Below are positions 24,833-33,486 of a stretch of 64,000 bases of DNA, in pieces. The DNA lies in assembly GCA_022559985.1 (NCBI GenBank), contig JAFJTR010000044.1, positions 1-64,000 on the forward strand. The letters are read 5' to 3'. The stretch comes from Parastagonospora avenae f. sp. tritici 18332-5. Taxonomy: Eukaryota; Ascomycota; Dothideomycetes; Pleosporales; Phaeosphaeriaceae. Position numbers and translations under genes: made by a program. The notes beneath the pieces are model-generated. The model saw only the letters and a program-made list of their open reading frames with translations, was not told the DNA's origin and did no database searches. Positions within the stretch are counted from its first letter, which is position 1; every line of letters begins with the position of its first letter.

Positions 24833-25454
24833 ATGTCCATCTCCACGCTCGCCAACTGGGGCTGCCGCGCCGTCCAGCTGCTCTTCGGCATCGTCATCCT
24901 CGGCCTGAGCGTCACGCTGATCCGCGGCCATCACTGGGGTGCGCTGCCCGCTACACTCGGGTACGCAGCGTTCCTGGGTGGCGTGACCATCATCGCGGCA
25001 TTTGTGGGCATTGCGGCGGTCTGGATCGCGTTCCTCGAGGGCATAGTTGGCATGGCGATCGATGTGTTTGCCGCACTGCTTAATATCGCTGGCGGAATTG
25101 TACGTCCCACTCCCCCATTCCCCAATGATTTCAAAAAGCTAAGCAATCAAATAGGCCTTTGCCGTCAACATGCGCGGCGTGACCTGCAAGATCAAGGACA
25201 GCTATGACTTTGGCGACATCGAGAACGGGTTCAAAATCGCGTTGAACGAACTCTTCAACGGCGGGTGCAAGAAAATTCAAAAGGTAACTAATTGCTGGGT
25301 GCAGAGTCAGCCTTGGGATAATAGCAAGATGCGGAGCACGGTCGAGGGACATTGTCGGGAGAGCAGCGCGGACATGGTGTTTATGTTTCTTGCGGCGGCG
25401 TTATTGCTGGTTACGGCTGGACTTGCGTTCCTGAGGAAGCGCAAGGGATACTAG
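24833..25454 (+). CDS. MARVEL-like four-helix membrane protein, copy 1
   Basis: Exons 24833-25099 and 25155-25454, 55-nt intron (GTACGT...AATAG), 188 aa. Four hydrophobic helices: ~10-30 (VQLLFGIVILGLSVTLI), ~42-65, ~67-92 and ~162-182. The long loop before the last helix has several Cys residues that could form disulfides. The protein ends in a short basic tail (RKRKGY). This topology and the ALLNIAGGIAFAVN segment fit fungal MARVEL/NCE102-like proteins, which organise plasma-membrane domains or act in unconventional secretion; assignment is by topology, not by a decisive motif. It forms a tandem pair with the next gene, with the intron at the equivalent place. Confidence 0.75.
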
Positions 25455-25999
25455 GTGTGGGTCTATGGAGGAGGAGGGATTGTGAGGGGATAGAGGGAGG
25501 AAAGAGTGGGTGAAGGGCTAGGAGATGGGAGATGAGAAGTGGTCGGAAGTGATTGTGATAGGAGTAATGGGAGTAGGCAAGGCGCACGTCAGTTTTCCTT
25601 TCTTATGCTTAATACTGCTCTTTCGACCGCAGAGAAGTACCCAGGCGATTTTGGTGGGAGGGATGATATACCAGCGTGATCGAAGTCAACGCACACGGAA
25701 CGAATCAGGAAATTTTACGTCGATGTGTTGCTCAAGGGCATGCGGGTGTATCGTGATAGTGACTATGCGTGTGCGATGAAGCCTGGTGTGATTGAGTACA
25801 GTTAAGATGTCTGCTCTGCGGTCATGAGTCCTGGCGATACTGTGTAAGTCGTTCAAAAAGAGCGTGAGCTGCTGGTGCTGGTGCTGCCTGTCTTGTCAGT
25901 GTCATTCGTCTGTCGCCATTCTTCGAGCACTTTATTGATATACTATACATACTAATTTGTACCACAGCTGCAGATTCCGTCGTCGTCGATGTTTCGAAC
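25455..25999. other. Spacer between the tandem MARVEL-like genes
   Basis: 545 bp, G-rich then T-rich; no open frame of interest. Contains the promoter of copy 2. Confidence 0.5.
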
Positions 26000-26668
26000 A
26001 TGCAGTCCAGATTTAATCTCCTGAGCAGCTCGGGTCTGCGTGGGCTTCAGATGCTGTTTGGCATTGTTGTTCTGGGGTTGTCAATTACTTTGATCAAAGG
26101 CCAGAGTAAACGCTGGGACGATGGTAGAACTGCCCCTGCTCCGCCGACAATCCTACCACTCGCCGCAGCCATCGGTGCCGTGTCTCTCGCAGCTGCTATT
26201 TTCAGCCTGGTCATCGCCTGGACCAATCTGCTCCGCGAATATATCGAAATGGCGGTGGATGTGGTGGTGATACTACTGAATATCGTCGGTGGAGTCGTGA
26301 GTCGCGGACAGGCGTCACTTCAATCGCAATCGAGACTGACAACGAAATAGATCATAGCTATCAGACTGCAAGGCAAGGACTGTAGCGATGAGAGTCGAGA
26401 AAACAGATTAGGAGATGCCAACTATCCCTACGCCGGCTCCTTGGGAGGTATCGATATACTCAACGGAGGCTGTAGGCAGTCAAGATACGCGAACTGGGAT
26501 AGTTACTACGCAGATGAATGTGCATTCACAGAATCCACGAAGAAATACTTCCAGCTGAATGTCCGCTGCAAGCAGAGCCAGACGGACTCCATTTTCATGT
26601 TTCTCACGGTAGTCATTTGTTTCGCGACGATGGTGTTAACGTTCCTTCGGATGAAGAAGAACATGTGA
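26000..26668 (+). CDS. MARVEL-like four-helix membrane protein, copy 2
   Basis: Exons 26000-26296 and 26351-26668, 54-nt intron (GTGAGT...AATAG), 204 aa. The N-terminal helix (LQMLFGIVVLGLSITLIKG) closely parallels that of the upstream gene. The intron again falls directly after NIVGGV (NIAGGI in copy 1). The loop before the fourth helix is longer and Cys-containing (KDCSDES, GGCRQS, ADECAF, NVRCKQ). The last helix (SIFMFLTVVICFATMVLTFL) is followed by a basic tail. Same likely role as copy 1. The pair has diverged a lot apart from helix 1 and the intron site, so the duplication is old. Confidence 0.75.
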
Positions 26669-26919
26669 ACTAAAAAATACGCGCAAATTTACCCTCTATC
26701 CGAAGCAGAAGCGGCAGTGCTACAGCCATGTTGAACTCGCAAGGCGTTGGCGCACATTAATTCTTTCACACGCATTAATTGCACTCAAATCAACACAAGT
26801 AGTCATGATGTCAAATCGTCCATTGGATTCGTCACAACTCCGTACAAATGCTCTGGTATCTCAACTACTCAGCCTCGCCAACTACGCCATCCCGTACAAA
26901 ACGTTGTCGCGTGACAGAC

Positions 26920-27087
26920 TTAGACGGGGCAAGACTATCATGATAGTCAGTGGCTATCCTTAGAAGTTGTTTGTCCTATAGCACTCACGCTGCCGCACGA
27001 TCCGCAAGTCTTGCCGGCGTCGCTGATGCTTGCGCCGCACTTGGGGCAATCGTTGTGGAAGTTGACGAGGACGGTGGAGGACTGCAT
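26920..27087 (-). CDS. 37-aa zinc-ribbon microprotein
   Basis: Two exons, 27087-26989 (33 codons) and 26934-26920 (SCPV and stop), with a 54-nt intron (GTGAGT donor, GATAG acceptor). The peptide starts MQSSTVLVNFHNDCPKC and has two CxxC knuckles (CPKC, CGSC) twelve residues apart plus a further Cys after the intron. That spacing would let the four Cys of the two knuckles hold one zinc ion. The splice sites are canonical and the short last exon is in frame; without splicing the frame would add 13 unrelated residues before a stop. I know no function. It might be a minimal zinc ribbon acting as an interaction peptide. It is too short for usual gene finders. Confidence 0.65.
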
Positions 27088-27427
27088 GGTGACTGATTTG
27101 TTCGTCGCCGTTATTTGGTAGAGAGATTTGAGTTTCTGGTTGCTGAGATGTGAATGCCTTGCTGATGGTTGAAGGAGAGCTTCAGGAGGGGTAAGTGGGG
27201 TTGATATGGAGCTGCTGCAGGGCCAGGCAGCTATGGCTAGGCTAGACAGCTAATGCACGCAAAGTCAGATGATGGGCCGCGGTAGCTGCGGTGAGTGTTT
27301 TGATTGGGCTTTGAAGTGGGGGCGAGGGTGAGGTGTGGTTCAGTGAGATGGAGATGGAGGAGAAAGCAAAACAGGTGAGAGATTCGGGAGCGAGATGGCT
27401 CGTGGGCTTTGTATTACCTGCACCAGC
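27088..27427. other. Short intergenic stretch
   Basis: 340 bp with the likely promoter of the microprotein and the 3' flank of the methyltransferase gene; nothing else seen. Confidence 0.5.
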
Positions 27428-28249
27428 CTACCGTACGTGACAAATGACTTGTCCATTTATGACCGCGAACCAGCCGTCTTTTTTCTTCTCCATCTCTCTC
27501 CAGGTCGCAGCGATTTCCTCAAGGTCCTCGATCTTGGCGTGTCCGCTGTCGATAGCCTTTTGCTTGTAGTCGCTCTGCACTGTCCTGTCTGCCCAAAGAC
27601 CACACCAGAAAGCTCTCTCCTCCGGCGTGCTGAAGGTCCAGGTGCCGATGCTAGCATCGATATCCTCTCTTGGGAAACCAGCCTGCAGAGCTATCGCATG
27701 CAGCATCTTGCCCATATTGGGATAGGCGTTCAAGCCTTGCGCAACCTTGATGTATAGTTCCTTCCACTTATGCATTCCCTCATGCTCAGGGTACCAGTCC
27801 ATGGCCATGTAGTTGCAGTCTCGGACTGCAAGCACGCCCCCGGGCTTGACCAGACGCTTCATCTGCTTCATAGCTCCGAGCGGGTCCTGGAGATGCTGTA
27901 GGACCTGATGCGCATGGACAATATCGAAACTCGCCTCTTCTATGCCATCTAGGGACTCCCAATCGAATATGTCGCCAGCTTCCAGGCGCACATTGGTGGT
28001 ACCCTTCTCCTCGGCGTGCTTTCGCGCCTTGTCGATAACCTCAGTAGAAGGGTCGATGCCGTATACAAGACCTTGTGGTACGCGTGATGCTAGATCCACG
28101 GTGATAGTACCAGGACCACAACCAACATCGAGGATCTTGGCGGATGGGTTATTTAGGTAGGGTAAAAGGTGCGGGCACGAGTTCTCGACGGTTCGCCAGC
28201 TGTGGGAACGGAGGACGGAAGCGTGGTGTCCGTGGAGATATTTCGACAT
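27428..28249 (-). CDS. SAM-dependent methyltransferase (class I, UbiE/COQ5-like)
   Basis: Single exon, 273 aa from ATG 28249; the frame extends five codons upstream but only from a TTG. Motif I is ILDVGCGPGT at residues 39-48 (SAM glycine-rich loop), followed by GIDPS with the acidic residue that binds the ribose. AGDIFDW is motif II and FDIVHAHQVLQHLQDP is motif III/post-II. GGVLAVRDCN comes next. This is a Rossmann-fold methyltransferase of the Methyltransf_11/25 type, with the usual length for stand-alone fungal members acting on small molecules. The substrate is not predictable. No biosynthetic partner lies beside it. Confidence 0.9.
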   Translation of the reverse strand: MSKYLHGHHASVLRSHSWRTVENSCPHLLPYLNNPSAKILDVGCGPGTITVDLASRVPQGLVYGIDPSTEVIDKARKHAEEKGTTNVRLEAGDIFDWESLDGIEEASFDIVHAHQVLQHLQDPLGAMKQMKRLVKPGGVLAVRDCNYMAMDWYPEHEGMHKWKELYIKVAQGLNAYPNMGKMLHAIALQAGFPREDIDASIGTWTFSTPEERAFWCGLWADRTVQSDYKQKAIDSGHAKIEDLEEIAATWREMEKKKDGWFAVINGQVICHVR

Positions 28250-28666
28250 GGTAGGTCTCTGCAATGATCGGGGTTTTAGGGTGTGTCAGTAATTGGAAAG
28301 ACAAGTCAATGCTTGATTGGTGTATAGAAGCTATTGTTGCTGAAGGTAAGTGGTTGATCAAGTGGCTCTTGCCAGGCGAAGAGGTAAGAGTAAGACTGCT
28401 TAGGTCTATTGTATGCGGTGTCGGAGCCACAATGCGTCATAACAAGCATGAGGGTTATACCATGATTCCGATGTTGTCAGCTCGCACGCGTTCATGGCAG
28501 CGATCATGGGCGCGACTTGCAGGAGCGCCGAATATCGGCCTCTTGACACGCTAATTAGTCATCTCAGGTAGGTAGTCCCATCAACATCGAGTCGAAGCAC
28601 TTGATATAACACGCAATGTGTAGTTTGATATTTTGCTTAGCGCATTGAGTCTATTCCTTCGTTCTT
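28250..28666. other. Intergenic stretch
   Basis: 417 bp: methyltransferase promoter and 3' flank of the decayed F-box gene. No other feature. Confidence 0.5.
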
Positions 28667-30350
28667 TTATACCGGGACCACCGGCTCTCCATCAACGTCC
28701 GCTGCGTCCTTATGTGGGAGGCGATATGAAAACGAGAAATCCACATCCATGTCATCCAGGCTCTTTCCGATCGCCCAAAGACCATCCAAGACCTCATCAG
28801 AAGGCACCTCGTATATCTCAAAGTTGAATCGCTTACAGTGAGGAAGGGTCGACAGTAGCTGGGCAAGCACATTCGTGCACTCTGGTGCGCCATAGTCGCT
28901 CACGATTTGCTCCAAGAAAAATGAGGGAACATCAGTGAGCTCGAGACAGTCCAAGTCTTCCGGCACAGCTGTGGAAGGTAGCGTAAGTAATTGATGCGTA
29001 GCTTCGACGGAGAATACTTCCACGAGTAAACCCAGGTTGTGTTCAATATACGAAGACATGATAGAGTTTGCAGACCTCCGACATGGCTGTCGGGAGCCTC
29101 GGGATAATGCCGATGAAGAACTGGATGTGGCTGATCCCACCACATCGACAGTTCCAGATCCTAAAGCTTTGGAAGGCAAGAGCTTAAGAAATTACCTAGT
29201 ATGGACCAATTTATGTCAGCAAGCCAACGGTCGCACTGGGCAAGCTTTGTGATTCGCAGCTTTTCGAGGTTGCAAAAGTAGTTGTTTCGCAGTGACTGGA
29301 AGAAGTCAGATGGGTCCACGTAGCACCTGCGGACGTCCAAGATGCGGAGTTTCGAACCAAACCCGGCATGCGTAGCTTTGGGAACCACACTGGCATTTGA
29401 AAAAGAACTGTTCATGAATGGCTTTTCGAATACTCCTCGCGACGGTGGATATACAAAACGGTCCATTTGATAATCTCATATCATGAGACTCTCTGTGTTG
29501 ACAGGCAATGGAACCCACAGGGACATGGTGTGCTCGGGATCCTGGGAATGACCTATGCCTCGTATATAGAGACACTTTAGCTTGTGAAATGGATACTGGT
29601 TGCCACAGATCATCTCACGCACTGTACGATGATAGTGCAATATAATATCGATGAAGTTAGCCAAGCCGTCCATTGGATACTGAAGGACAAGCTCTTTAAC
29701 GTTCGTTGCGAGCGTCACAATGAGCGGCAAATATGGGTCGCCTGATTCGTAGTAGGATGTGTTCAGAGCAGCAATCTACAGTTGCTGCTTTATGTGTCAA
29801 GACAGTTTGGGCCATGCAGATCTGATAAGGCGAACCATATCTGGGTTGAGAGCCCGGCAATCGTCCGCGACCTAGTTTTCCCAGCGCAATTTTCGTGTTC
29901 TGGCGTTCTTCTCCTCTTCGAATAAGAGCGGACTTGAAACACGCATCCGGAGACCCAGGGCGTTGACTTTTGCAATCTTCATCTCTCCTTTTTTGTCGCT
30001 GTTAGCGTCTCTATCACCATAAGCACCTTCTTCGCCGGCCCACTCACATGCTCTTGATATTAGTCCATTTGAGAAGTTGAACCCGGCCCAGTCGGTTTTA
30101 TCACAGGTGACGACGGGGCTATTCTGATCTTCCTCACGTACTTCGCGAGCTCGGGGCGCTTTATCAGAGTGACGAGGAGGGTCTTGACTTTCCTCGCCTC
30201 GTCGACAGTGAAGCAGACATCCTCGTAAATTATTGGCTCAGCGAGCTTGCGCCAGTACCGAGAAGTCGCGCAGAGTGAGAGTAAGGTACTGGTGTCGCAA
30301 CGCTCGCAAATGAAGGTATCCAATTCGGTGGATAGCTGCTGCAAGGACAT
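28667..30350 (-). pseudogene. Decayed F-box / leucine-rich-like protein gene
   Basis: ATG 30350 begins an intact F-box-like segment (LSTELDTFICERCDTSTLLS, then ATSRYWRKLAEPIIYED). The frame is lost about 75 codons in, near 30130, and continues in another frame (DKTDWAGFNFSNGLISRACE). That frame runs to ~29060 with five in-frame stops at 29872-29874, 29797-29799, 29776-29778, 29476-29478 and 29161-29163. The intervening text still reads like a fungal F-box protein (NTSYYESGDPYLPLIVTLAT, KLRILDVRRCYVDP, NLEKLRIT). A further frameshift near 29050 leads into the C-terminal frame ending at 28667. Three of the stops are TAG and two are TGA, all obtainable by C-to-T change from CAG or CGA. Unusual introns could explain some breaks, but none with good splice sites removes all of them. 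Confidence 0.6.
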
Positions 30351-31128
30351 GGCGACAGTGAAGTCCCGCTCGTCCGAGGTACTGGGTAAAGATCGAACTC
30401 AGTTTGACGCGCAGTCTAGCTTCAGTCACCTGGCCCACTTTTGGGACACTTTCACTTTGCCGATTCTTTTGAACATTGTATCCTCGACGTCCCGACGTAA
30501 AGAGCCCATTACGAGAGTTATGATCACAAAGTCAAAGTGGTCACGGGGTGCAAAGAGTAAACTATGGGAAAGTCACTCTGATCGCAGACAAAAGACAACG
30601 CGACGCCTCTGCGCGTGTACTAGTAGAGTATGTTGTAAGTATCATTTTGTTCTTGTGATCGTTCATCCAGCAAGCCAGCTTGCTCATATCACGACTATCG
30701 TGCAACTCGCCATTCCTCATCAGTAGCTGCCTCCTTCCCTTGGGCGTCAACAACGCCCTTTCCACATGACTTCTAGGCTACGGCGATTACCGCACAGTGG
30801 TAGTACAACACCATCCCCACACCCGACTCTCCACTTCCCCCAGTTTCATATGCCCACTTTGACCGCCGTCGCACAAACGGCGTGCGTAGGGTCCATGAGC
30901 ACGTTGCGGGGGGACGGGCCAATTAGCGGCGACATGTGTGCGATTGCACGCCTTCACCACGCGCACTTGCCTTATCTATATAGCAAACAAACGGACACCT
31001 TCTGTTACTGCACCCGCTCTCCTTCTTATCTCCTCCAACTTCGACCCGATTTCTCCCATCTCTTTTCCACACCCACACGTTGAACACCCGACAACCACCA
31101 ACCACTATCGAAGAGCAAAGCTACCGCG
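30351..31128. other. Divergent intergenic region
   Basis: Upstream of both the F-box remnant (-) and the orphan gene (+). A C/A/T-rich leader precedes ATG 31129. Short frames only. Confidence 0.5.
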
Positions 31129-32969
31129 ATGAGCGAATTCAGGTCTGCGCTGAGGGCTTACAGCCTCGAGAAGGCGCTTGACACCGATCGGGGAGCTGAT
31201 TGTCTAGTCATAGATGTCGGTCGCGATGAGAGCGGCCAGTCTGTCCCATCTCTTGCGCATATCACTGAGCGAGTCGATCACGTGCTACATCATGCGCGCG
31301 CAGCAGCTTTTGCAGCGACCAAGCTGTACATCATCGGTGATTGGAATCTGACCCCAATTGACTCTGGAGACACGCTTGATGAAGAAGCAAAAGAGACCAA
31401 GGCAAGTGCAGCACATGTCTTCGAATAAACGCTAGCGGAGCTAAACATTTTCACTTCACTGTTCTGAGCTAATGTTTATACAGGCGCGCCTCGATTCTGT
31501 ATTGAAGTGGGGAGAAGCAACCGAGAAGATTGGAGAGCTTTTGAAGCAGATGAGCAATCTGCAGGAACTGACGTAAGTGGAAAATTGGTGTCAGTGAACG
31601 GTGCGCCTGCACTAACGTCGCTAGTTGGATTTCGGGCTTACCTTTTACCCCCGCTGTCTGGAAGATGTTGGCAACTGAGCTCATCAAGCTTGTCGTCGAT
31701 CTTGGCGAGCCTGTCCGCCTGGAGCAGGATGGTGATGCACTGTACCGTTCGTACATCACCCCAGATGAGATGCAGTTGTTGCAAGAACAAGTCAAGCTTA
31801 AGGAGCTTCGTCTGTTGAATGTACACAACTCGTTCCAGCCGCTTATTTGGGAGACGGTCTTCCGAAACACGTCTGCCGGAGGCATGCGAGTTCTCGATAT
31901 TCAGATGGCTGTGGCTCCGATCGTGCGCTCTGAAGAGTGGAAGAAAGCCAAAGACGTGGCCGGACTCACCGTCGCTCTCGAAGACTCCCCAGAGAATTTC
32001 TACAAGGGCATGGATGGCAAAGGTATACTGCACTACGCTATCGGCACTGGCGAGTACCTGGACGACTACTCCATCCGAAAAGCTCGAATCGCCTCTGGCT
32101 TGGACGAAGCCACCCCGCTTCCGCTATGGTGCCTGAAACTCGACGGTTTTGTCATCGACCACCTCCCTTTCGAACATGAGCTTTCTAGGATCGTGCTCTT
32201 GACCTGTGGAGACAACTGCATTGACAGCGGCCTGCGAGCTCCGAAGACCGGTCGCGCACCGCAGAACAAGTGGAGCAAAGCGGTCAACAACGCAACCTCC
32301 CATTGCCTGATCAAGTGGCCGAACTGGACCGGCATCTTCGATGACCAGGGTGACCAGCGCAACAAGCTTGGACTTGTGATTCCCCACGACATGATTCTCT
32401 CCACCCCTCTCGACGAGTTCTCACCAAATTCACCCACCGTCCCGCTCACACAAGAATCCCTCCGCATGCAGGAGCTCGGCGAAGCCCTCGGAGACGTCAA
32501 GAAGCCAGACTACTTCAACGGCGCAGCCCTGCTATACGAACCCGCCGTTTCCGAGACTCCTATGAGCGTTGTTTCGAACAAGTCTGAGCGCGGCTCTGAT
32601 GTGCCCATACCCACTGCAACCTCCTCTACAATCGAGTACTCCCCCCGTGTCTCTACTGCGGACGGCGCTACTCTCACCACGACGACCTCCTTCACAGAGT
32701 CTGACACGACCACGACCACCACCAGCAGTTTCGCGGAAACCATCTCTCCGACCTCCACATTCAGCAGTGTTGACGACACCATCTACCCGACCTCAACCTT
32801 TAGCAGCTTCGAAGAGGTCAACACACCCACTGCTGACATCGACTCCACCATCGCCACTGCCGGATCAGGTACCACCGCGACTGAGGAGAACAAGACTCCG
32901 AAGACATCCACATTTGCGCACAAGGTAAGGCGATCCCTCGACTGGCTTACCCGTTCCTCCTCATCGTGA
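31129..32969 (+). CDS. Conserved-looking fungal protein of unknown function, with a GC-AG intron
   Basis: Three exons, 31129-31401, 31484-31572 and 31625-32969, encode 568 aa. Intron 1 (82 nt) uses a GC donor in strong consensus (AAG|GCAAGT); intron 2 is a standard GTAAGT...GCTAG of 52 nt. Exon 2 supplies an amphipathic helix (EATEKIGELLKQMSNLQEL) leading into exon 3 (WISGLPFTPAVW). Residues ~120-400 look globular and fungal (LKLDGFVIDHLPFEHELSRI, SHCLIKWPNWTGIFDD). The C-terminal ~140 residues are Ser/Thr-rich with runs of TTT and SPTSTFSS. No signal peptide or membrane helix. I do not recognise the family. Confidence 0.8.
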
Positions 32970-33486
32970 CCGATACTCTATGTCTATTTTTACCTCACGG
33001 CTAACACTCAGGGAGTGAGGAGGTGGTGATGGGATGGCGCTCGAAGCGCTGTTCCCTCTTGACAGCTTCACTTCTAATGTGTTAGGATCCTCCGACTCAA
33101 TCGATGCGCCCAAAGGGCACATTTGCTATATTCGGCTGATTGACTTCATTCGACATTTGTAGGCACCACTGATCGAAACCGCTAGGAGAGCAAATAAACA
33201 CGTATCGACGCGACAACGGAGTTAGAGGCACTGGAGTCTGGAGTTCGGCGCTGGGATTCGGATGCAGGAGGGGTTTTGGAGAAACCTGGCCTAAGGCAGA
33301 ATTGCCACGATTCTACACACCAAAGAAATCCGAGCAACTTGTTTGACAAAACCGTCTTCGTTCAATCTGATTTGTGGTGCTATCTGTACAATACTACCTC
33401 CTCTGATGCTATTTCCACTCCCTCCAAACCCAAATCCGAATGCCAATGACCTAACCCTAACACATATCATCTTCCATGCGCTCGAT
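32970..33486. other. Convergent intergenic region
   Basis: 517 bp between the orphan gene (+) and CWC22 (-): 3' UTRs of both, no other feature. Confidence 0.5.
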
